From Gammaproteobacteria bacterium 42_54_T18 (GTDB taxonomy: Bacteria; Pseudomonadota; Gammaproteobacteria; Pseudomonadales; Ketobacteraceae): a DNA stretch of 64,000 nt. The notes beneath the pieces are model-generated. The model saw only the letters and a list, made by a program, of their open reading frames with translations. It did no database searches and had not been told where the DNA came from. A program made the position numbers and the translations under genes. Within the stretch, counting starts at the first letter, position 1, and the number at the start of each line of letters is the position of its first letter. Shown piece after piece: positions 56,748 to 64,000 of the stretch. The stretch spans positions 1 to 64,000 of the forward strand of contig MAAL01000130.1 of the NCBI GenBank assembly GCA_002163245.1, written 5' to 3'.

Positions 56748-59700
56748 ATGAATAAACGCTTTACCTACTTACTGCTGATATATATAACCATCAGCGTGCA
56801 GCCAGCTCATGCTGCCAGCGTCGATATATATGGAGAGGATACCTACTACGGGCTAGGTCAATACCTAAATTACTATATCGATAAAAGTGGGCAGCGCGAC
56901 ATTGAAGACATTGTTAATAATGGCCCTGATATACATTGGCAACAAAACCAAGTCGACACACCTAATCTCGGTTTTGGAACAGAGGTTTATTGGTGGAGGC
57001 TCAACATTCGCTCCACCCAACCTCAATATGAAAACTGGTTACTCGAGATCGCTTACTCATTATTGGATGACATAAGTATCTATGTTTTTCAGGACGAAGA
57101 TGAGATACAACGTGTATTGCTTGGTGACAAAAAACCTTTCATAGAAAGAGAAATTAATCATAGAAACTTCTTATTACCGCTAAAATTACATCAAAACACC
57201 AATTACACGTTATATATCCGCCTCCACACAACAAGTTCGATACAACTACCGCTAAGCCTGTGGGAGAACACCTACTTCTGGGAAAACTCTGCGAGAACCT
57301 CTTTATTACAAGCCTTATTTATGGGCGGCATGTTACTCATATCCATTTACAACTTAGCTTTGTACTTCTTCTTAAGAGAACGTGTGTACATCTACTACGT
57401 ACTATTTGTCATTGGAACCTTAGGGATGCAATCGGGACTCAACGGTATGGCATATCAATATTTATTCCCTGCCTCCCCGATGCTGCAAGACAAAATCATT
57501 AGTTTCTCAATTATTTTTCTATGCTTATATGGAACACTTAGCACCAAACATTTCTTAAAGTTAAAGACCAATAAGAACCAGCTTTTTCACAAATTGGACT
57601 ACATTATTTTCTCCAACATGGTGTTATTTATTCCATTCATTTTCCTACCTTATAACGACATCATTCAGGCACTCATACCGTGGTCAGTCTTTTTGTTTTT
57701 CACTTGGTTTTACTATGGCTTAACAGAACTCAACAAGGGAAATAAAACAGCAAAGCTATTTATTCTTTCTTGGGTAGCTCTCTTGCTAGGGGGGGTAATT
57801 CTTGCACTGAATAAGATAGGCCTACTCCCGATGAACACCTTCACCGAAAGCAGTTGGGAAATCGGTTCAATCATTCAAGCAACACTGCTATCTATAGCCT
57901 TAGCCTCACGAATAAACGAAGAAAGAGAAGCAAAATCCAAAGCAATGAATGAAGCCCTTAACGCTAACAAAAAAGCCGTAGACAACTTATTAAAATATCA
58001 ATCTCTGTTTAAAAATGCGGTAGATGGGATATTCAAATGTTCTTCTGACTTTCGCTTTACCAATGCAAACCCGGCCCTAGCGAGAATATTCAACTACACA
58101 TCTGCCAACGAAATGATGAATGGCATACCCAATCTACAGGCAGTGCTATCACATAAAAAAGACGTAAGCTCAGAACTTTTCAAAAAACTGGAAGTAAATT
58201 CAAAAATATCCGCATATGAATTTGAACTACTGACAAAAGACAAACACATTATTTGGGGAAGCATTTCAATTAGAAAAATACCACCGACACAGGATGAAGA
58301 TACATTCTACGAGGGATCCATAAGAAACATTACCGAAAGAAAAGCAAAAGAAAAAGCGGAGAAAGACAAAAAAGATGCGTACGCGGCAACACAAGCAAAA
58401 ACTGATTTCTTAGCCAACATGAGTCACGAAATCCGCACACCATTAACCGCCATTATCGGTTTTTCTGAATCAATCCGTGATGACAACATCACCCAAGAAT
58501 CTCACGACAATTTTATTGCCACCATCATTCGTAGCGGCCAACATTTATTACATGTCATTAACGAAATACTTGATTTATCGAAAATTGAAGCCAACAAGTT
58601 AGAAGTAGAATCTATACCCGTCGATCTGTTCAGCCTCGTTTATGAAGTACAATCCTTTTTTGAAATGAAAGCACGATCACAGGGCCTTTCCTTTTTCATT
58701 CACTATGAATTCCCTCTTCCTAGAACATTTATTTCAGATACCACACGGTTAAAGCAGGTATTACTCAATCTTTGTAGTAACGCCTTAAAATTCACTGACA
58801 CAGGAAGCATTAATATTGAAGTAGCCTGTCACAAAGAGCAAGAAAAGATCAGTTTTTGTGTCGTTGATTCAGGCATTGGCATGACCCAAGACCAACAAGC
58901 CAAAGTATTTAGCGCATTCACTCAGGCCGACTCATCCACAACAAGAACCCACGGCGGAACTGGCTTAGGGCTAAGTATTGCGAAAAAGCTGGCGCAATTA
59001 ATGGGAGGTGACATCACTCTAGAAAGCGAAGAATGTATAGGAAGCCGATTTACCGTCAACATTTCTTCGGGCTGTTTAGATGATGCACAGTGGATCACCA
59101 ATGATATTGACGCTCGATTAACACAGGAAGATAATATAGGTGACGCTATTGTTCCTGTATTGGAAGGGAACATTTTATACGCAGAAGATAACCAGGATAA
59201 TCAACATCTAATTGGCATGCTTGCCAGGCAAACCGGTGCGGACATCACTATTGTAGAAAATGGAAAAGATGCCCTTTCCACTGCGCTAAAGGACGAATTT
59301 GATTTGGTACTAATGGATATCCAAATGCCAGTAATGAATGGAACAACGGCAACGCGTTTACTTCGAGAAAATGGTTTTAAGAAACCTATTGTAGCGATCA
59401 CTGCCAATCTTATGGATCATGAAATAAAATCATACATAGAGGCAGGCTGTAACGACTACTTATCAAAACCTGTGCAACGACATCGTTTTTACGACGTATT
59501 AAAACAATACTTATCGGTCATCTCTGAGGGTAAATTGAAGAGAAAACCAATAATAGGAAACATCTTACCTTCCGTATCAGGAAGCATTTTATTGGTCGAC
59601 GATAACCCAGACAACATCAACCTTTTCTCAATGCAACTAGCCCAAACCGGTGCAACAGTAGACACTGCCATCAATGGTGAAGAGGCCACAGAAAAAGCAC

Positions 59701-59870
59701 TCATCAATGGCTACGACTTAATACTTATGGACATTCAAATGCCAAAAATGAATGGCATAGAAGCGCTTCAATTACTACGTAGTGCGGGGTATAGCAGACC
59801 CATCTACGCCCTAACGGCCGAAGATGACAAGGTTAAAATAGACGAATATATTGCGAAAGGGTTTGACTGA
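56748..59870 (+). CDS. 7TM-DISM hybrid histidine kinase, N-terminal product
   Basis: The 1040-residue product has a signal peptide (about 1-22), a periplasmic DISMED2 domain (about 30-175) and seven transmembrane helices (about 180-390). A PAS domain (about 415-535) precedes HisKA with phospho-acceptor His560 (MSHEIRTPL) and an HATPase with the N-box LLNLCSNALKF and GTGLGLSIAK. Receiver 1 has Asp857 in LMDIQMPVMNG and ends normally in GCNDYLSKP. Receiver 2 has Asp995 in LMDIQMPKMNG but stops before its conserved Lys-Pro (KP). Without that Lys, receiver 2 should not signal normally. Kinase and receiver 1 look fully functional. Confidence 0.92.
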   Translation: MNKRFTYLLLIYITISVQPAHAASVDIYGEDTYYGLGQYLNYYIDKSGQRDIEDIVNNGPDIHWQQNQVDTPNLGFGTEVYWWRLNIRSTQPQYENWLLEIAYSLLDDISIYVFQDEDEIQRVLLGDKKPFIEREINHRNFLLPLKLHQNTNYTLYIRLHTTSSIQLPLSLWENTYFWENSARTSLLQALFMGGMLLISIYNLALYFFLRERVYIYYVLFVIGTLGMQSGLNGMAYQYLFPASPMLQDKIISFSIIFLCLYGTLSTKHFLKLKTNKNQLFHKLDYIIFSNMVLFIPFIFLPYNDIIQALIPWSVFLFFTWFYYGLTELNKGNKTAKLFILSWVALLLGGVILALNKIGLLPMNTFTESSWEIGSIIQATLLSIALASRINEEREAKSKAMNEALNANKKAVDNLLKYQSLFKNAVDGIFKCSSDFRFTNANPALARIFNYTSANEMMNGIPNLQAVLSHKKDVSSELFKKLEVNSKISAYEFELLTKDKHIIWGSISIRKIPPTQDEDTFYEGSIRNITERKAKEKAEKDKKDAYAATQAKTDFLANMSHEIRTPLTAIIGFSESIRDDNITQESHDNFIATIIRSGQHLLHVINEILDLSKIEANKLEVESIPVDLFSLVYEVQSFFEMKARSQGLSFFIHYEFPLPRTFISDTTRLKQVLLNLCSNALKFTDTGSINIEVACHKEQEKISFCVVDSGIGMTQDQQAKVFSAFTQADSSTTRTHGGTGLGLSIAKKLAQLMGGDITLESEECIGSRFTVNISSGCLDDAQWITNDIDARLTQEDNIGDAIVPVLEGNILYAEDNQDNQHLIGMLARQTGADITIVENGKDALSTALKDEFDLVLMDIQMPVMNGTTATRLLRENGFKKPIVAITANLMDHEIKSYIEAGCNDYLSKPVQRHRFYDVLKQYLSVISEGKLKRKPIIGNILPSVSGSILLVDDNPDNINLFSMQLAQTGATVDTAINGEEATEKALINGYDLILMDIQMPKMNGIEALQLLRSAGYSRPIYALTAEDDKVKIDEYIAKGFD

Positions 59871-59885
59871 TATTTACCAAAACCT

Positions 59886-60287
59886 ATGAATAAAGCACTA
59901 TTGCACAAGACAATATCAGCACACCTAATTAAATCAGATAAAAGCACTTCACAACAAACACATCAAAATCAGTTGCTTGATGACCCTGACTTTGCCCCTA
60001 TCGTAGAAAATTTTTTAGCAGGGCTTCACGATATGGTTAACAAAATGGAACTCGCAAAATCCGACAACGATTGGATACAACTACAAGACCTAGCTCATCA
60101 ACTCAAGGGCAGCGGTGGCAGCTTTGGCTACCCAGAATTAAGTAAGCAAGCCAAAACACTTGAAACGCTTTTAAAACAACATGCGTACGATAAAATTCAA
60201 CAGGAATTTGTCCAATTAAGGGATCATGCAGAAACGCTATATCAAAACCAACAGAGTAATCAAAAAATCCACGACAATCCTAAATAG
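59886..60287 (+). CDS. Hpt domain, detached C-terminal part of the hybrid kinase
   Basis: The 133-residue piece from ATG 59886 begins with the last helix of receiver 2 (NKALLHKTISAHL), followed by a polar linker. A histidine phosphotransfer domain follows with His71 in LAHQLKGSGGSFGYPELS. It is in the same frame as the upstream kinase, 15 nt after the TGA. There is no good ribosome site before the ATG, so independent translation would be weak. If made, it could still relay phosphate in trans. Confidence 0.8.
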   Translation: MNKALLHKTISAHLIKSDKSTSQQTHQNQLLDDPDFAPIVENFLAGLHDMVNKMELAKSDNDWIQLQDLAHQLKGSGGSFGYPELSKQAKTLETLLKQHAYDKIQQEFVQLRDHAETLYQNQQSNQKIHDNPK

Positions 60288-60440
60288 CACAAAAAACACA
60301 AATATATTAGACCTTTACATCATTGTATAGATTGGAGAAAAACGTTTTTCCGCCTATAGTAAATAGTTAACCACCCTATTTAGCTACCTTTGTTAGTATC
60401 AATAACAATTGTATTAAAACCTTCGGAGGACTCCAATCCC

Positions 60441-60806
60441 ATGGCGCAACTTCAAACAGCATTGATTGTTGATGATATGCCTGACATGCGCTCTTTGCTA
60501 CGCGCCACATTACTTAAACTCGGCCTCACATCAGTAGCAGAAGCCGAAGACGGCGCACAGGCGCTCGCCACGTACCAACAAGAAAATATCGATATTGTAT
60601 TTTTAGACATCAATATGCCAGGAGTCACTGGTCTCGAATTACTGGTAGAACTAAAGCGAATAGATCCTAAAGTTTACGTCGTAATGGTCAGTGGAGAAAG
60701 CTCAATAAGCAATGTCAGAGCCGCAATAGGCTTTGGAGCAAAAGGTTTTGTAGTGAAACCCTACAGTATTGAAAAGATTGAAGAAGTGCTACAACGCTTC
60801 AACTAA
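60441..60806 (+). CDS. CheY-like single-domain response regulator
   Basis: This 121-residue receiver starts at ATG 60441, with GGAGGA (60425-60430) 10 nt upstream; the frame extends further back without support. The acidic pair is in LIVDDMPDMRSLL, phospho-acceptor Asp56 in FLDINMPG, then Ser/Thr MVSGESS and Lys-Pro FVVKPYSIEKI. There is no output domain. Placed just after the hybrid kinase/Hpt gene, it is a likely terminal phosphate acceptor of that relay (inference). Confidence 0.93.
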   Translation: MAQLQTALIVDDMPDMRSLLRATLLKLGLTSVAEAEDGAQALATYQQENIDIVFLDINMPGVTGLELLVELKRIDPKVYVVMVSGESSISNVRAAIGFGAKGFVVKPYSIEKIEEVLQRFN

Positions 60807-60899
60807 ATCCTCCCTCTCCCGCCTTCTTTGCCTGAAAAATGTGCAGCTCATCAACATACGCTAGACTTAATCTAGTTACACTTGGTATTCAGACTGCAT

Positions 60900-60916
60900 G
60901 AGGGATATTATCCCTC
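60900..60916. promoter_or_regulatory. 17-bp palindrome upstream of small lipoprotein gene
   Basis: GAGGGATA-T-TATCCCTC is perfectly symmetric. It lies 55 bp before the lipoprotein ATG, and a smaller CTAGA/TCTAG repeat lies at 60861-60875. It may be an operator, or a terminator stem without a T-tract for the preceding regulator. Confidence 0.4.
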
Positions 60917-60970
60917 CAGACGACAAATTCATACCCACACCACAAAGCTAATATAGTTAGGTTCATTACA

Positions 60971-61240
60971 ATGATTAAACAAATCTACAACCAGTGCAAG
61001 ATAACCGCGTTGCTACTATTCCCCCTATTTTTACTCGCATGTGGCGGAAGTGGCGGTGGCTCAACAGGGGGGAATTCGGACACCATTACAATGGTTATCG
61101 ACACCGATTATACCGTCTCTGCAGGCGACACCGTTTTACCTGCTAACACCAGCGCCAGATTCGACATCGAAAAGAATAGCAATGAAAATACCAGCACCGT
61201 CACATTGTTAACAGGTTCAGCAACTATCAAACGCGGTTAA
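60971..61240 (+). CDS. Small Gly/Ser/Thr-rich lipoprotein
   Basis: This 89-residue protein has a lipoprotein signal ending FLLACGGSGGGS (lipidated Cys about residue 24). A flexible Gly/Ser linker and a short beta-rich domain (TDYTVSAGDTVLPANTSARFDIEKN ... VTLLTGSATIKRG) follow. No family is recognised with certainty. It lies 51 bp before a secreted metalloprotease on the same strand and may be its membrane-linked partner or inhibitor, which is speculation. Complete as read. Confidence 0.7.
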   Translation: MIKQIYNQCKITALLLFPLFLLACGGSGGGSTGGNSDTITMVIDTDYTVSAGDTVLPANTSARFDIEKNSNENTSTVTLLTGSATIKRG

Positions 61241-61291
61241 TACGTATATTATTCTCTATCTCAAGGTATTCCTAATTAGGGTATTTCTACA

Positions 61292-64000
61292 ATGAAAAGA
61301 CAGTTACTCTCACTACTTGCTCTCAGCACAATGATAGCAACACCGTTATCAAGCTTTGCCAGCACGGCACTCTGGACACTTGATACAAACGCCACTGCCA
61401 ATAAATCCAGCAACAACACCGTTGTTTCTTTGTCTTTGGATCAAAGCACGTTAGACGCGTTACTTCAAAACACACCAAAAGAAAACACCTCATCACAAGG
61501 CTATACCATTGAAATCCCGTTACCTTCCGGTGAGTTGATCGAACTCGAGCTTTTCGAATATTCAATGATGGAACCTGAGCTTGCTGCACAATTCTCTTAT
61601 ATCAAAACCTATAAAGCAGTAGGAAAAACCGATAAATTCATTACCGGTCGCTTTGATATTACCCCAAAGGGATTTAGCGGCATTGTTAGTACGCTCAGCG
61701 AAACCTATTATTTTGATCCCGTTCAAACCGATACAACTCAACAACGTTATCAAACCTATGCTCGTAGTGCTTACATCGAAAATAGCAATAGTTCAACGTT
61801 TACTTGTGGTGTGAAACATGACTCAGACCTATCGAATAAATTAAGTGAAAAGCCAGTAATAAGTGCTGCTCAAATTTCCGGAAGCAAATTACACACCTAC
61901 CGTTTAGCCATGGCGGCAACCGGGGAGTACACCGCACTTCATGGCGGCACCGTTAATGCGGGCCAAGCAGCAATTGTCACTGCTATCAACCGAATCAATG
62001 AAATTTACGCCCGTGAAATTGCCGTGCAATATACATTAATAGCAAACAACAGTTTATTGGTTTATACCAATGCAGGAAGCGACCCTTACACCAATGACGA
62101 TGGGTTTGCGATGTTAGAAGAAAACCAAACCAATATAGACACCGTTATTAGCTCTGACAACTATGACATTGGCCACGTTTTTAGCACTGGCGGCGGAGGT
62201 ATCGCTGCATTGCAAGCACCTTGTGGCGCGGCAAAGGCGGAAGGCGTAACCGGACTAGGCACCCCGACAAGCGATGCGTTCTGGGTTGATTATGTCGCGC
62301 ATGAAATAGGTCACCAAATGGGAGCTAATCATACATTTAATGGTGACCAGGGCTCCTGTGTTGGTGGAAACAGAAGCTCAACAAATGCTTACGAACCCGG
62401 CAGTGGTTCAACCATCATGGCATATGCAGGCATTTGCGGCAGCGATAATATCGTAAACAGCAGTGATGACTATTTCCATACCAACAGCCTTGAAGAGATC
62501 GCTGCATTTACCAGTGGCAATGGTAGCTCTTGCGGTACTCATATTGACCAATCAAATCAAATCCCAACCGCCAACGCTGGTAACGACTTTACTATTCCTC
62601 AACAAACCCCTTTTGAATTAACCGGCAGTGGAATTGACGGTGATGGTGATACACTCACGTACAACTGGGAGCAACATGACCTAGGAGATGCTTCTGCCCC
62701 CGGCATTGATAATCGAACCGGCCCCATTTTCCGCTCATTCTCCCCTTCTACAACCCCTATTCGAACACTGCCATTACTCAGTACATTAATCAGTAATTCA
62801 AGCCCGCCAACAGGCTCTGTTCTGCCCTCCACAAATAGATCACTTAACTTTAGGCTTACCGTGAGGGACGGTAATGGTGCTGTGACATCCGATGACGCGC
62901 AACTTACCGTCACAACAACCTCTGGTCCATTTGCTGTAACATCACAATCAAGCAGCACCAACTGGGCAAGCAACACACAAGAAACCATTACTTGGAACGT
63001 AGCAAGCACCTCCAGCGCACCCGTGAGTTGTAGCGCGGTAGATATATTATTTTCTATTGACAATGGATTAACGTTTAGTACAACCATTATTGCAGGCACT
63101 AGCAATGATGGAACCCAATCCGTCACGGTTCCGAACGTAAACACCTCCCAAGGCAGAATAAAAATCAAATGCTCTGACAACATATTCTTTGATATGAGCA
63201 ATGGCACAATTACCATCGATACATCAGCCAATGCTGCCCCAGTTGTTAATGATTTCAACTTCACTGTCGATGCAGGCGAGTCCAACATCGATCAGTTCGC
63301 TGCAAGTGACGCTGAGAATAACGACCTCACCTTTAGTATCGTTAGCCAACCCACACAAGGCACCTTAAGTGTTAATGGTGACAGTTATACCTACACTGCA
63401 AATGGTGACGCTTCCGGGGCTGACTCCTTCGTTGTTAAAGCCAATGATGGTGCTGCCGACTCAGCCAACGCTACTGCTTCAATAACAATTATCCCTGCCA
63501 ACAACCCTCCTGTTATAAGTAATTTCAACTTTTCCATAACAGCCGGTGAGTCCAACACCAGTTCATTTTCAGCCACTGATGCCGATGATGACACCCTAAC
63601 TTTTAGCATTGTTTCAGGGCCAAGCAAAGGAAGCCTTAGCATTAACGGGAGTAATTATACGTACACAGCAAATGCTGATGCTTCTGGAAGTGATTCATTC
63701 GTCGTAAAAGCAAATGACACAAAAGATGATTCAGCCAATGCCACTGCAACTGTCGCTATCTTAGCTACCTCTACAATTGTTAGCGGTGCAGACGGAGACA
63801 ACTTTCAGGCGACCGTTACCAGTTCATCGGTAGACGTTATAGGCTGGCAAAGCGCGGAAACTATCACAAGCCAAAGCCCTGAAGATAACGGTGTTATCAC
63901 CAACACATTAACATCTGAGGATATATCCATATCCTTTAGCGACAGTGAAGCAATTACAACGTCAATGTCTGCGACTAGTGGAGCAGATAGTTGCATTGCT
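61292..64000 (+). CDS. Secreted reprolysin-type zinc metalloprotease with cadherin-like repeats (partial at window end)
   Basis: The open frame runs from ATG 61292 to the window edge (903 codons, no stop). A signal peptide (about 1-23, SSFASTALW) precedes a propeptide-like region and a metzincin catalytic domain. Its zinc site HEIGHQMGANH is at residues 337-347. PKD/Ig-like segments follow (NAGNDFTIPQQTPFELTGSG, DGDGDTLTYNW). Then come at least two repeated cadherin-like units, each of the form NFNF-x-AGESN ... DLTFSIV ... GSYTYTANGDASGADSFVVKAND (about 63240-63760). These repeats are common on calcium-binding extracellular adhesins and hydrolases. The C-terminus and secretion signal lie outside the window. 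Confidence 0.9.
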   Translation, partial: MKRQLLSLLALSTMIATPLSSFASTALWTLDTNATANKSSNNTVVSLSLDQSTLDALLQNTPKENTSSQGYTIEIPLPSGELIELELFEYSMMEPELAAQFSYIKTYKAVGKTDKFITGRFDITPKGFSGIVSTLSETYYFDPVQTDTTQQRYQTYARSAYIENSNSSTFTCGVKHDSDLSNKLSEKPVISAAQISGSKLHTYRLAMAATGEYTALHGGTVNAGQAAIVTAINRINEIYAREIAVQYTLIANNSLLVYTNAGSDPYTNDDGFAMLEENQTNIDTVISSDNYDIGHVFSTGGGGIAALQAPCGAAKAEGVTGLGTPTSDAFWVDYVAHEIGHQMGANHTFNGDQGSCVGGNRSSTNAYEPGSGSTIMAYAGICGSDNIVNSSDDYFHTNSLEEIAAFTSGNGSSCGTHIDQSNQIPTANAGNDFTIPQQTPFELTGSGIDGDGDTLTYNWEQHDLGDASAPGIDNRTGPIFRSFSPSTTPIRTLPLLSTLISNSSPPTGSVLPSTNRSLNFRLTVRDGNGAVTSDDAQLTVTTTSGPFAVTSQSSSTNWASNTQETITWNVASTSSAPVSCSAVDILFSIDNGLTFSTTIIAGTSNDGTQSVTVPNVNTSQGRIKIKCSDNIFFDMSNGTITIDTSANAAPVVNDFNFTVDAGESNIDQFAASDAENNDLTFSIVSQPTQGTLSVNGDSYTYTANGDASGADSFVVKANDGAADSANATASITIIPANNPPVISNFNFSITAGESNTSSFSATDADDDTLTFSIVSGPSKGSLSINGSNYTYTANADASGSDSFVVKANDTKDDSANATATVAILATSTIVSGADGDNFQATVTSSSVDVIGWQSAETITSQSPEDNGVITNTLTSEDISISFSDSEAITTSMSATSGADSCIA
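63240..63767 (+). repeat. Two tandem cadherin-like coding repeats
   Basis: Two successive units of about 260-265 bp (roughly 63240-63500 and 63505-63767) encode similar domains. AGESN, DLTFSIV/TLTFSIV, YTYTAN and DSFVVKAND occur in the same order. They are diverged at the DNA level, so the duplication is old. Confidence 0.75.

Larger units (their letters stand above)
56748..60287 (+). pseudogene. Hybrid sensor histidine kinase gene interrupted by an in-frame TGA (or recoded gene)
   Basis: The frame is open from ATG 56748 to a TGA at 59868-59870. It then continues in the same frame to 60287 without another stop. The TGA sits in the second receiver, between AKGFD and YLPKPMNKALLHKTI. The normal family sequence there is GxDGYLPKP or GxDDYLPKP, so a one-base change GGA to TGA explains it. 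Read through, the gene would encode about 1179 residues: signal peptide, 7TMR-DISMED2, 7TM, PAS, HisKA, HATPase, REC, REC, Hpt. Alternatives are a sequencing error, readthrough, or reinitiation at ATG 59886. The two halves are described separately. Confidence 0.8.

Noticed and set aside
59868-59870. Selenocysteine or reassigned TGA
   Set aside because: The family has Gly or Asp, not Cys, at this position. I saw no obvious SECIS-like stem after it, and TGA ends other intact genes here. Nonsense mutation or readthrough is simpler.
62599-63288. 229-codon reading frame opposite the metalloprotease
   Set aside because: It is antisense to a clear protein-coding frame with recognisable domains; no independent support.
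1-64000. tRNA or rRNA genes
   Set aside because: I scanned the spacers for cloverleaf arms and rRNA-like stretches by eye and found none; a dedicated search program was not available.

Overview
The window is chromosomal DNA from a gammaproteobacterium. The closest fit is a marine member of the Pseudomonas / Cellvibrionales / Marinobacter side of the class. The main evidence is gene order: mtnA-gyrA-serC-pheA-hisC-(tyrA-aroA fusion)-cmk-rpsA on the minus strand, with mtaD-ubiG-mupP-yciK diverging from mtnA. This matches the Pseudomonas arrangement, including the fused prephenate dehydrogenase/EPSP synthase. The genus cannot be fixed from the sequence alone. I saw no rRNA, tRNA, CRISPR array, prophage or transposase gene.

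Layout. 0-5.6 kb (minus strand): a nucleotide-sugar dehydrogenase, a stand-alone MlaC-like protein, a ComEA-like protein, then pyrF, lapB, lapA and ihfB. This is an envelope/LPS neighbourhood that probably borders a polysaccharide cluster to the left. 5.7-31 kb: a mixed block lying between ihfB and rpsA, which are neighbours in many relatives. It holds a rhomboid protease, two acyl-CoA dehydrogenases, the ABC-F protein Uup, a three-gene chemoreceptor / STAS / response-regulator phosphatase-kinase cluster, an AraC regulator, an SDR followed by a decayed thiolase, a c-di-GMP phosphodiesterase, a porin with a periplasmic binding protein, a FadL-type channel, Prc protease, a HIT protein, YqcC and a TolC-type protein. 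31-43.5 kb: the conserved rpsA-to-gyrA aromatic amino-acid/translation/topology block plus mtnA. 43.6-48.4 kb (plus strand): mtaD, ubiG, mupP, an SDR and a diguanylate cyclase. 48.5-54.3 kb (minus strand): rluB, scpB, scpA, trpS, a YciO-like protein and a PHP phosphoesterase. 54.4-64 kb: yciB, yciI, an SH3-anchor protein, a lipoprotein, a large hybrid histidine kinase broken by an in-frame TGA, a CheY-like regulator, a small lipoprotein and a secreted reprolysin-type metalloprotease that runs off the window.

Themes. Signalling is rich: a DISM/degenerate-GGDEF/EAL protein, a GGEEF cyclase under a possible sigma-54 promoter, a partner-switching cluster and a hybrid kinase. Fatty-acid uptake and oxidation is represented by FadL, two acyl-CoA dehydrogenases, an MFE-2-like SDR and the thiolase remnant. 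Most of the rest is core housekeeping.

The least ordinary items are the TGA inside the hybrid kinase, the thiolase carcass, a 29-bp perfect inverted-repeat element, a cluster of consecutive RNA hairpins in the long gap upstream of the porin, and a 39-residue small gene with a strong ribosome binding site divergent from prc.
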